NCBI GenBank assembly: GCA_031284085.1
Contig: JAITAM010000043.1
Coordinates: 1-6,000, forward strand
Origin: Spirochaetaceae bacterium
GTDB taxonomy: Bacteria > Spirochaetota > Spirochaetia > Treponematales > Breznakiellaceae
Direction of reading: 5' to 3'
Length of the DNA: 6,000 bases
Shown: piece by piece, positions 1-5,552 of the stretch
Position numbering within the stretch: position 1 is the stretch's first letter
Layout: each line of letters opens with the position of its first letter
Position numbers and translations under genes: made by a program
Notes under the pieces: generated by a model
What the model was told of the DNA's origin: nothing
Database searches by the model: none
What the model saw: only the letters and a program-made list of their open reading frames with translations

Positions 1-25
1 ACTCTTCATCTGATAAAAACAGCTC

Positions 26-39
26 GAGGTCTGTCCCCC
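26..39 (+). repeat. Dispersed GGTCWGACC-type repeat, copy 1
   Basis: The sequence GAGGTCTGTCCCCC matches the copy at 147-160 in 13 of 14 bases. The motif core, GGTCTGNCC, is close to a palindrome. It is one of four intergenic copies in the window. Confidence 0.5.
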
Positions 40-143
40 AGCCTAACCCAACCCAAACCGACTTCTACAGTGCTTGCACAATACAAATGACTCTGATTGG
101 CGAGTGTGAGCCTAACACGCAAGCAGGGACACGGCAGGTAGAA

Positions 144-160
144 CCGGAGGTCTGACCCCC
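144..160 (+). repeat. Dispersed GGTCWGACC-type repeat, copy 2
   Basis: This copy reads CCGGAGGTCTGACCCCC. Its central GGTCTGACC is an odd-length palindrome around the central T. The 13 bases 147-159 recur exactly, inverted, at 3325-3337. The 14 bases 144-157 recur inverted with one mismatch at 5650-5663. Confidence 0.6.
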
Positions 161-180
161 GACCCCCGCTGGAAACAGGC

Positions 181-208
181 TTGGACTGTGAGGTAACTCT
201 CCGATAAT
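181..208 (+). promoter_or_regulatory. Candidate promoter for the gene at 215
   Basis: TTGGAC (181-186) and GATAAT (203-208) are separated by 16 bp and resemble housekeeping-sigma boxes. The -10 ends 6 nt before the ATG at 215, so transcription would begin at or next to the start codon. No Shine-Dalgarno sequence lies at a workable distance; GAGGT at 190-194 is about 20 nt away. This is a motif-based inference only. Confidence 0.4.
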
Positions 209-214
209 AACACA

Positions 215-1312
215 ATGAAAAGAATATTTACTCTCATCTGCGTTTTTTCTCTGTGCCTCTATTGTAGCGCCGAAACACTCTTTTCCCCTACATGGGGCTT
301 TTCACTCGATTTGCCTGCCGGACTCGAATTTATTGAAGGAGACGGCAAGAATAGTTTCACCTTTCAGTCGCAAAATGGACTTGCCCTAAGCTTAAAAGTG
401 TATCCTCAAGCAAGCTCTGCTCTGACTGTGGCAAAGGACACCCAAAGCAGGCTGCGCAGTACGGGACAAACCCGTGCTTTTACCTACGATGGAAAGCCCG
501 CAGCCCTTTTGGAGCTGCGCTTCCAAAGCTTTAGCGGCTGGGGGCTTGTACTCGCCTTGGATACCAAAGCGCACCTCCTTGCCCTTGCATACGGACCGAC
601 GCGCTACACTAATTTACAAAATATGTACATGGCGGCTCTTAATGCCATTGCACCGACCAACCGCTCTCGACTCCTCCCCGGCCCCATGATTGAGTATCTT
701 TATCCGCGCACAGAACGAAAACAGGTGCAGCTCTTTGGTACTGAAAACAGTGCGCTTATTTTTACTAATGATGCACAGGCGGCGCAGGCGCTGATTGATT
801 TAGAATACGCGGTCTTGACTGAGTATCAATCCTCTCCTTTATGGGTTGAGGCGTGGACTCGGTTTTACCGCATGATTCACCGCGACTCTTTTGACCGGTT
901 GGCTCATATTGCCTTTATTTTGGAACGAGAGTGGCGGGGGCATGAGTTGGATTTTGCAGAACAAGCGCTCAAGTGGGTGCAAAGTTTTGCGTATGAACGG
1001 GATTTGTCGCTTGCAGAAAGCGATTTTGTAAATCTTGTGAGCGCAGCTACCGAAGGGAGAGGCGACTGCGACAGCCGATCGCTCCTGTGGGCTATACTGC
1101 TTAGACAGGCGAATATTCCTGCCGGCATTATGATTTCTGCTGAATTTAGCCATGCCTGCGGGCTTGCCGATATAGAAGCGGCGTCCGGCGCACGCTTCCC
1201 TTTGAACGGCACTCAATGGCTTGTAGCCGAAACAACCACCGATGTTGCCATCGGGCGCATTGCATCCTCAATGAGTAACATAAACGCATGGATAGGGATC
1301 GTATTTGACTAG
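215..1312 (+). CDS. Exported protein with a transglutaminase-like C-terminal region
   Basis: The 365-residue protein starts with a typical signal peptide: KR at 2-3, a hydrophobic core, and probable cleavage after CSA near residue 19. It is therefore probably periplasmic or surface-located. Residues 20-145 look beta-rich and may be a separate domain. The C-terminal part has a transglutaminase-like layout: GDCDSRS with Cys285, then SHA with His313, then a W-L-V-A-E-T-T stretch with Glu339 where an Asp often completes the triad. The spacing fits the transglutaminase/protease superfamily. The substrate cannot be told; cross-linking, peptidase or purely structural roles are all possible. The ATG at 215 is the only start giving a full signal peptide. 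There is no Shine-Dalgarno sequence, and a -10-like box ends 6 nt upstream. The gene stands alone and converges on the lipoprotein gene at 1365-1952. The family is probable; the specific function is unknown. Confidence 0.8.
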   Translation: MKRIFTLICVFSLCLYCSAETLFSPTWGFSLDLPAGLEFIEGDGKNSFTFQSQNGLALSLKVYPQASSALTVAKDTQSRLRSTGQTRAFTYDGKPAALLELRFQSFSGWGLVLALDTKAHLLALAYGPTRYTNLQNMYMAALNAIAPTNRSRLLPGPMIEYLYPRTERKQVQLFGTENSALIFTNDAQAAQALIDLEYAVLTEYQSSPLWVEAWTRFYRMIHRDSFDRLAHIAFILEREWRGHELDFAEQALKWVQSFAYERDLSLAESDFVNLVSAATEGRGDCDSRSLLWAILLRQANIPAGIMISAEFSHACGLADIEAASGARFPLNGTQWLVAETTTDVAIGRIASSMSNINAWIGIVFD

Positions 1313-1327
1313 GGGTTTCTTGAATTG

Positions 1328-1361
1328 CTTAGGCAGGCGCCCTTATAGAGCGCCCTCTAAG
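1328..1361. terminator. Hairpin between convergent genes, possible bidirectional terminator
   Basis: CTTAG (1328-1332) pairs with CTAAG (1357-1361), and inside it GGCGC (1336-1340) pairs with GCGCC (1350-1354) around a 9-nt loop. It sits between the stop at 1312 and the convergent stop at 1365. Neither side has a strong U tract, so intrinsic termination is uncertain. The placement between converging genes is the main support. Confidence 0.4.
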
Positions 1362-1364
1362 AGC

Positions 1365-1952
1365 TTAAAATTTATTCTTGGCTTGAGTAGCAGTTCTCTG
1401 TATTTCGCTTTCGTCTTGCCATACTTTTTTATTATCTTCAATGTTTGTTAAAACGGCGGTTACTACATAAAAACTCCTTGTAGTATTACCGGAGCGGGTA
1501 ACTTCTGACCGCACAGACCCATTAAGCATAAAGACCGCGGCCTCTTCCTTTCCTAGCCCGGCGGCGCTGTCTTCACTGGCATTGTACTGCTGATCTTGCC
1601 GTTCGGCACGCAGCTCTTCACGGAGGTCTCCTCCGGCAACGAACTCAAGCCGCCCTGTGTTGATAATTGCCGTCTCCATTTTGCTTGAGATCATGTCGGT
1701 ATTGATATGCTCACTGGTATCGTTTTTGAATGAGCCTACAATAACTGTGGGGTTTCTGCCGCCGTTTTGCTGGACATAGTCATTGATAAACTGGTTGATA
1801 TTAGGCGACGTTAAGGCGCTGTTAATCAACGTTTCACAAACAGTTTTAATGGCGTCTTCATCCCACCGACCGCTTGAAACAGGCTCCTGCGGCGTAGACG
1901 CACAGGCGCAAACCAATACCACCGTTGCACAAGACATAATAAAATGTTTCAT
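1365..1952 (-). CDS. LpoB-like lipoprotein (putative penicillin-binding protein activator family)
   Basis: The 195-residue protein has a lipoprotein signal ending in V-C-A-C, with Cys17 as the likely lipidated residue, so it should be anchored in the envelope. The mature part follows the LpoB pattern: W30-D-E-D-A-I near the start, then PTVIVGSFKNDTSEHINTD (68-86), FMLNGSV (141-147), and a closing strand region with LTNIEDNKKVWQDESEI (168-184). Its length is close to E. coli LpoB (about 213 residues), but it lacks the long proline-rich linker. In enterobacteria LpoB stimulates PBP1b during peptidoglycan synthesis. Whether this protein does so here is inferred from family only; spirochaete members may do something else. 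GGGAGA at 1959-1964 is 6 nt before the ATG, a good ribosome-binding site. It lies downstream of, and in the same direction as, a second lipoprotein with a related domain, 106 bp away. Confidence 0.8.
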   Translation of the reverse strand: MKHFIMSCATVVLVCACASTPQEPVSSGRWDEDAIKTVCETLINSALTSPNINQFINDYVQQNGGRNPTVIVGSFKNDTSEHINTDMISSKMETAIINTGRLEFVAGGDLREELRAERQDQQYNASEDSAAGLGKEEAAVFMLNGSVRSEVTRSGNTTRSFYVVTAVLTNIEDNKKVWQDESEIQRTATQAKNKF

Positions 1953-2015
1953 ACTTATTCTCCCTTAGTCCTTAAAAGATTTAGATAAAAAAGTATATCA
2001 TATACAGTTTTTATT

Positions 2016-2041
2016 AGGGAAGGGGCGCGGCAGGCCAAGCC
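2016..2041 (+). repeat. 26-bp dispersed repeat, copy 1, closed into a hairpin
   Basis: These 26 bases recur exactly at 3186-3211. In this copy the flanking sequence completes a hairpin: GGGAAGG (2017-2023) pairs with CCTTCCC (2040-2046). It lies just past the stop codon of the 2059-2877 gene. It could act as a transcript-end structure, but the minus-strand RNA after the hairpin is A-rich rather than U-rich, so a classic terminator is not supported. Confidence 0.7.
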
Positions 2042-2058
2042 TTCCCCCATTGTTTATT

Positions 2059-2877
2059 TCAATATCTTTCAGATGACACACCTACAACTTGAGCAGTTTG
2101 CGTATCTATTGCCCTTAGACGCAATCTTCTCAGGTTTCCTTCTCCGTCTATTCTTCCGGTAACAATAATATCGGCTCCAGCGATTTTACCAATCGACACG
2201 GCAGTTTCATCATCAACTTCACCGCTTAACTGAAAGTCCTGCTCACGCCGTAACCTGTCCAACTGGCTTCTGTCAATTATCGTATAGCCGGCATTTACCC
2301 ATATATATTCAAGTTCACCGGTAATAAAATCTGTAGTGCTTTTATCGGGTGCGGTTATATATACAATAGCGATGTTTGATTTTTGCTGAACGTTTTTTAA
2401 GGTCTCCTGCGCCCCCTTTGCCAAGGCCCCTTCAACACCGATCTCTTGTTCTACGGGTTTTTCAACAGGCGTTTGCGGCGGAGCCTCGCCGCTCTGCGCG
2501 GAGGAGCCGACCCGTTTCAGTATCATTTGCATTGACCCGCCTGCAGAAGTTTCCGCGGTACCCTGCATCATCTGCGTTGCCGCGTTATACGTTAATAAAT
2601 AACGGCCCCTATACAAACCATCGGAATCTCTGTCCCAAAATAAAGTAACGGCATCGCCCGTACGCGACCAGATGCTATGGTTTGAAGTCCACGGTACGAT
2701 CAAATCCCCGCCGGCCTTGAATTGATAAGTGTTCCCCCAGTTATCTTTCCATCTTGTGCCTTCAAGTAACGGCTCGCTTTCGCCCGGCTGAAAACCCTCT
2801 GGCGGCTGAAAACTGGCGCAGCCCATCATAATCAGAAGCGCAGCTCCGATAGATAGCAATCGTTTTGTCTTCATCAT
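2059..2877 (-). CDS. Lipoprotein with a beta-rich N-terminal domain and a CsgG/LpoB-like C-terminal domain
   Basis: The 272-residue protein has a lipoprotein signal with M-M-G-C (Cys20 lipidated). Residues 38-122 are rich in aromatic and beta-forming residues (TRWKDNWGNTYQFKAGGDLIV onward, ending MILKRV) and resemble a small lipocalin-like or META-like barrel; that label is tentative. Residues 123-150 form a Pro/Glu-rich linker. Residues 155-272 match the CsgG/LpoB fold: SNIAIVYI, then GYTIIDRSQLDRLRREQDFQLSG (197-219), DDETAVSIGKIAGADIIVTGRI (222-243) and LRLRAIDTQTAQVVG (252-266). Such proteins act at the outer membrane in secretion or as regulators of cell-wall synthases; the role here is unknown. 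AAGGAGA (2881-2887) is 3 nt from the first ATG but 6 nt from the second (2872-2874), which may be the true start. A 12-bp inverted repeat abuts the ribosome-binding site. The next gene downstream, at 1365-1952, is a related lipoprotein. Confidence 0.8.
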   Translation of the reverse strand: MMKTKRLLSIGAALLIMMGCASFQPPEGFQPGESEPLLEGTRWKDNWGNTYQFKAGGDLIVPWTSNHSIWSRTGDAVTLFWDRDSDGLYRGRYLLTYNAATQMMQGTAETSAGGSMQMILKRVGSSAQSGEAPPQTPVEKPVEQEIGVEGALAKGAQETLKNVQQKSNIAIVYITAPDKSTTDFITGELEYIWVNAGYTIIDRSQLDRLRREQDFQLSGEVDDETAVSIGKIAGADIIVTGRIDGEGNLRRLRLRAIDTQTAQVVGVSSERY

Positions 2878-2886
2878 AATTCTCCT

Positions 2887-2916
2887 TTGCCCAAATAGTT
2901 CCTGCTATTTGGGCAA
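2887..2916. promoter_or_regulatory. Perfect 12-bp inverted repeat next to the lipoprotein gene's RBS
   Basis: TTGCCCAAATAG (2887-2898) and CTATTTGGGCAA (2905-2916) are perfect reverse complements around a 6-nt spacer. On the minus strand the dyad touches the AAGGAGA ribosome-binding site (2881-2887). It overlaps a TATATT -10-like box (2915-2920), and no good -35 is visible. It could be a repressor operator placed across the transcription start, or a 5'-UTR hairpin controlling translation. Which of these applies is inference; the symmetry itself is certain. Confidence 0.65.
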
Positions 2917-3185
2917 TATAGTGATTTTTGATACGCCGGTATTACCAACCTGTGACCCCCATTCGCCTCGGCGCTTGACACGCCGTCTTCTTAATAGAGC
3001 ATAATCATAAACCGGGGCAAAGGCGCAGCTTAGCCGAAACGTGGAAATAGTGTAGTGTGTCCGCACAATTTGTGCAATAGCTTTCGTTTCTGAAACAGAG
3101 GATATATGCAGAGCATTAACCAACCCTCGGCGCGGAACCTCCCCACGAAAGCGCCGCTTCATAGATCCTTTGTGCGCCGCCCACC

Positions 3186-3211
3186 AGGGAAGGGGCGCGG
3201 CAGGCCAAGCC
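3186..3211 (+). repeat. 26-bp dispersed repeat, copy 2
   Basis: This is an exact 26-base match to 2016-2041. The flanks differ, so this copy lacks the partner arm that forms a hairpin at the first copy. Read on the minus strand it would encode an Ala/Trp/Pro-rich peptide within a spurious frame. Confidence 0.75.
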
Positions 3212-3324
3212 GCTCTAAACTTCGGCATTGCATCAGGCACAAAGAAGTCGGACAGGCCGGCTCAGGCCAGAGCGTGCGTGCATTTTCCCCATAATTGACT
3301 ATAACGTTTCTGTGTCAGGCGGGA

Positions 3325-3337
3325 GGGGTCAGACCTC
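3325..3337 (-). repeat. Dispersed GGTCWGACC-type repeat, copy 3 (inverted)
   Basis: GGGGTCAGACCTC is the exact reverse complement of 147-159. It lies 60 bp upstream of the first Rrf2 gene, outside the candidate promoter boxes. Confidence 0.6.
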
Positions 3338-3360
3338 AGATATTTTAGCGTAAAAAGCAC

Positions 3361-3389
3361 TTGCAAAAGCGTACAAAAACGATAATAAT
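3361..3389 (+). promoter_or_regulatory. Candidate promoter of the Rrf2 pair
   Basis: TTGCAA (3361-3366) is followed after 17 bp by AATAAT (3384-3389), or after 16 bp by TAATAA. The repeated GATAATAATAAT stretch makes the exact -10 ambiguous. The box ends about 8 nt before the GTG at 3398, and there is no Shine-Dalgarno sequence between them. The first regulator may bind here to regulate itself, as IscR-type proteins often do, but no operator was identified. Confidence 0.4.
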
Positions 3390-3397
3390 AATCTATC

Positions 3398-3829
3398 GTG
3401 AGAATATCTACTAAAGGCCGGTACTCTTTGGAAGCTTTGCTTTTTATTGCACTCCAACCGGCAGGAATCTTTGTAAGTACCAAAACTATTAACGAAAATA
3501 CCGGTGTGTCGGAAGGCTATTTAGAGCAGCTCTTTATACTAATGCGCAAAGCCGGCTTGGTAACCAGTGTGCGAGGGCCGCAAGGCGGTTATGTACCCGG
3601 AAGGCCGCTTTCTGAGATAGGAGTGAGCGATGTTCTGCGTAGCGTGGAAGGCTCTCTATCACCGGTTGACTGCGTTGATCCAAAGGTTTGTCCCGTTGCA
3701 AAAGACTGTATATCACGCCACACATGGACAGACCTCTATGCGGCTATCGTAAGCTGTGTTGAAGCTATCAGTTTGCAAGATTTGGTTGATGCTTACCATG
3801 CCATGGACAAAATGGACTATACATTATGA
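3398..3829 (+). CDS. Rrf2-family regulator with IscR-type cysteine triad
   Basis: This 143-residue DNA-binding protein starts MRISTKGRYSLEALL, the Rrf2 signature, which fixes the GTG at 3398 as the start. A winged helix-turn-helix spans about residues 1-66: the recognition region has GVSEGYLEQLF (36-46), and the wing has RGPQGGY (59-65). It is followed by the family block DVLRSVEG (78-85). The effector segment has Cys92, Cys98 and Cys104 (C-X5-C-X5-C), the spacing that holds an Fe-S cluster in IscR, followed by R-H-T-W with His108. In E. coli IscR the fourth ligand, His107, is two residues after the last Cys plus one; here the His is one residue later. A role in sensing iron-sulfur, redox or NO status is likely; target genes are not visible. 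Its last codons overlap the next regulator by ATGA, so the two are almost certainly co-transcribed and translationally coupled. Confidence 0.88.
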   Translation: MRISTKGRYSLEALLFIALQPAGIFVSTKTINENTGVSEGYLEQLFILMRKAGLVTSVRGPQGGYVPGRPLSEIGVSDVLRSVEGSLSPVDCVDPKVCPVAKDCISRHTWTDLYAAIVSCVEAISLQDLVDAYHAMDKMDYTL

Positions 3830-4260
3830 AAATCTCCGTACGTGGTCGCTATGGTATACGTCTGCTTATTGATCTGGCCGAACACCCAAGCGAGTCGCAT
3901 ATCCCTTTATCTACTATTGCAGAAAGAAAACGTATTTCTATACGTTATCTTGAACAAGTTGCCGTTATACTCCGCCGCTTTGGTTTCATCCGCTCAATAA
4001 AGGGAACATCAGGCGGCTACACACTTGCAAAGCCTCCACAGGAGATCGTCATAGGCGATGTCTTGCGGGCGCTTGAAGGGGATATGCTTGTTGTGGATCC
4101 CCCTATTCCCGGCGTCGTTGAAACCAAACTGCAAAGGTGCATACGTCTTACGGTTTTCGACCGGCTTAATGAACGTATAGCCGCAGTGCTTGACCGCCAG
4201 ACTCTTGCCTCTCTTGTCGGTACCATTGACCCTGACGAATCGTATATGTACTTTATTTGA
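3826..4260 (+). CDS. Rrf2-family regulator lacking the Fe-S cysteines
   Basis: This 144-residue paralogue aligns without gaps to the preceding protein through residue 85: MKISVRGRYGIRLLIDLA, RISIRYLEQVAVILRR (36-51), KGTSGGY (59-65), DVLRALEG (78-85). The DNA-binding half is therefore intact. The effector segment has PPIPG where the cysteine loop should be, and only Cys105 remains, near the position of the third ligand. It should not bind an IscR-type cluster. Clusterless Rrf2 proteins such as CymR respond to protein partners or other signals, so this one may act as a partner, a competitor or a constitutive regulator. The ATG at 3826 overlaps the upstream stop (ATGA). The gene ends 13 bp before the convergent galK stop, and no terminator hairpin fits in the gap. 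Confidence 0.85.
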   Translation: MKISVRGRYGIRLLIDLAEHPSESHIPLSTIAERKRISIRYLEQVAVILRRFGFIRSIKGTSGGYTLAKPPQEIVIGDVLRALEGDMLVVDPPIPGVVETKLQRCIRLTVFDRLNERIAAVLDRQTLASLVGTIDPDESYMYFI

Positions 4261-4273
4261 GCAAGCGGTACTG

Positions 4274-5506
4274 CTACACCTGTAACTCAACTACTCCATG
4301 ACGCCTTATTTTCAACTCGGTAACCGCGCCTGCGCCAAAGAGAGCATCCATGTATTCTCTATACGCCGGCGCCTGATCCGAAGGTAAATAGGTCTGTATA
4401 GTACCGGCAAAACCCCCGCCGTGAACTCTGCACGCACCGGCAGCGCTCTTACCAAGAAATTGCTTTGTCAATGCAAGGGCAAGACCAATACTTTGCTTTG
4501 AAGAAGGCTGAGACAAAGAATAAACATTCTGCAGCAATTCCCACGATGAGTCGCCTGATTCATTAACTAAAGCAAGGTAGCGGTTTATATCCCGCTGATT
4601 CAGCGCCTCTTTCATGGCTTCAACCCTCTTATTCTCGTTAAAAAAATGCAAAGCACGAAGCACCGCACGATCCCCTACACGTGCGGACAGCTCTTTTGCG
4701 CTGGCTAGTACCATTTGTATATCCAATTCCTGCAGTACCGTTTTACCAAAAAACGCCGCTACAGCTTTCATTTCATAAGGGATGGCGGCATAATCCGGCG
4801 TAAGGTCCGCATGGTTCCCATAGGTGCGGACAATACATAGCGACAAGCCGGCTTGGGATACATCAAACGGTACTGTTTCAAGCAGAGCCTGAAGCGGATC
4901 CGCAAAATCAATGAGTACAAGTCCGCCGCATGCACAGGCGGCTTGATCCATAAGGCCTGAAGGCTTGCCGAAATACTGATTCTCCGCCTTTTGTCCAATC
5001 TGCGCTATCTCTAAATCGGACCTTGCGGCGTCTCCATAGAGGTTGTCAAAAATGCGTCCAATAAGCACCTCAACTGCAGCAGACGATGAAAGCCCAGACC
5101 CTCCCGGCACCTGAGAATTCGCAGAAGCCTGCCAACCGGATACCGGCGTGCCGCCGGCTTCAAACTCAGCGGCAATACCTCGAATCAAAGCTTCAGTAGT
5201 CCCTTGTTCCGATGGAGAAGGCTCAAGGCGGCTAAGATCAACGTATACATCAGGGTAGCCAGTTGAACGAAACATAACATACCGCTCCTTGTGCTGAAGA
5301 ACCGATGCGGCAATATCAATGTGGACGGCAGCGGCGAGTACTTTGCCGTTGTTGTGATCGGTGTGATTTCCGCCTAGTTCCGTACGTCCCGGTGCTGAGA
5401 AAAAACGTATCGGATAGCCCGATCCTTTTTGTATGTTCTGTGCCAAAGATTCATAACGCCTGAGGGCGTCTTTTGGATTATCGTATAGTGCTTCAAAAGT
5501 TATCAT
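4274..5506 (-). CDS. galK: Galactokinase
   Basis: GalK phosphorylates galactose at C1 with ATP, the first committed step of the Leloir pathway, in the cytoplasm. All three GHMP-kinase motifs are present (numbered from the upstream ATG at 5548): sugar-binding APGRTELGGNHTDHNN (52-67), the ATP-binding loop VPGGSGLSSSAA (147-158), and HGGGFAGT (376-383). GLMDQ carries the likely catalytic Asp201. The start is uncertain. The ATG at 5548 adds 14 residues (MPFPFLVPPFILSF) that are unlike GalK. The ATG at 5506 gives 410 residues and begins MITFEALYDNP, and I prefer it. Neither ATG has a Shine-Dalgarno sequence, but TATACT (5514-5519) lies 7 nt before the inner ATG. No galT, galE or sugar transporter is adjacent. 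The first motif has GG where many galactokinases have IG (GRTELGG versus GRVNLIG). The gene converges on the Rrf2 pair. Confidence 0.92.
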   Translation of the reverse strand: MITFEALYDNPKDALRRYESLAQNIQKGSGYPIRFFSAPGRTELGGNHTDHNNGKVLAAAVHIDIAASVLQHKERYVMFRSTGYPDVYVDLSRLEPSPSEQGTTEALIRGIAAEFEAGGTPVSGWQASANSQVPGGSGLSSSAAVEVLIGRIFDNLYGDAARSDLEIAQIGQKAENQYFGKPSGLMDQAACACGGLVLIDFADPLQALLETVPFDVSQAGLSLCIVRTYGNHADLTPDYAAIPYEMKAVAAFFGKTVLQELDIQMVLASAKELSARVGDRAVLRALHFFNENKRVEAMKEALNQRDINRYLALVNESGDSSWELLQNVYSLSQPSSKQSIGLALALTKQFLGKSAAGACRVHGGGFAGTIQTYLPSDQAPAYREYMDALFGAGAVTELKIRRHGVVELQV

Positions 5507-5513
5507 AAAGGAA

Positions 5514-5519
5514 AGTATA
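5514..5519 (-). promoter_or_regulatory. Candidate -10 box for galK
   Basis: On the minus strand this reads TATACT, with 7 nt before the ATG at 5506. A convincing -35 is not visible; the best 18-bp-spaced hexamer is pyrimidine-rich. If it is used, galK mRNA would have almost no leader and the upstream ATG at 5548 would not be transcribed. Confidence 0.3.
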
Positions 5520-5552
5520 AAAGGAGGAACAAGAAAAGGGAAGGGCATTAGA

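Larger units (their letters stand above)
1..214. other. Repeat-bearing intergenic region without a convincing gene
   Basis: No open frame here resembles a protein: the 69-codon minus-strand frame is low-complexity and has no recognisable motif. The stretch carries two copies of a short motif of the form GAGGTCTG(A/T)CCCCC, at 26-39 and 146-160. Two more copies occur elsewhere in the window, also between genes. The right end carries promoter-like boxes for the gene at 215. No tRNA or riboswitch fold was recognised. Confidence 0.6.
2917..3397. other. 480-bp intergenic region with dyads and repeats, no credible gene
   Basis: The divergent gap between the lipoprotein gene and the Rrf2 pair has a minus-strand frame of 111 codons and a plus-strand frame of 62 codons. 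Both are Arg/Pro/Trp-rich without domains, and both run through the 26-bp repeat, so I treat them as spurious. Visible structure: two odd-length palindromes, GCACAATTTGTGC (3063-3075) and GTTTCTGAAAC (3086-3096); the 26-bp repeat (3186-3211); a GGTCWGACC-type repeat (3325-3337); and promoter-like boxes before 3398. The gap may contain the decayed remains of a dispersed repeat. Confidence 0.55.

Noticed and set aside
6..215. 69-codon minus-strand frame at the left end
   Set aside because: It runs through two copies of the dispersed GGTCWGACC-type repeat and the promoter of the divergent gene, and has no recognisable motif.
839..1216. Overlapping minus-strand frames of 102 and 125 codons within the transglutaminase-like gene
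   Set aside because: They are antisense shadows. The plus-strand frame has a signal peptide, a catalytic-type motif order and full length.
2017..2046. Classic intrinsic terminator for the 2059-2877 gene
   Set aside because: The 7-bp stem is real, but the minus-strand RNA after it is UAAUAAAAA rather than a U tract, so it is recorded only as a repeat/hairpin.
2059..2877. Assignment as csgG (curli secretion channel)
   Set aside because: Only the general CsgG/LpoB fold signature is visible. No curli genes are near, and the N-terminal domain and linker do not fit CsgG.
2905..3240. 111-codon minus-strand frame as a gene
   Set aside because: It is Arg/Pro/Trp-rich with no domain, contains the 26-bp repeat and the dyads, and overlaps the 12-bp inverted repeat of the lipoprotein promoter. 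It looks like repeat DNA read as protein.
3106..3294. 62-codon plus-strand frame as a small gene
   Set aside because: It overlaps the previous frame across the same repeat, and its composition is low-complexity basic. No good ribosome-binding site was seen.
4260..4274. Terminator in the gap between the Rrf2 pair and galK
   Set aside because: The 13-bp gap and its flanks give only a short stem with a wobble pair and a 2-nt loop.
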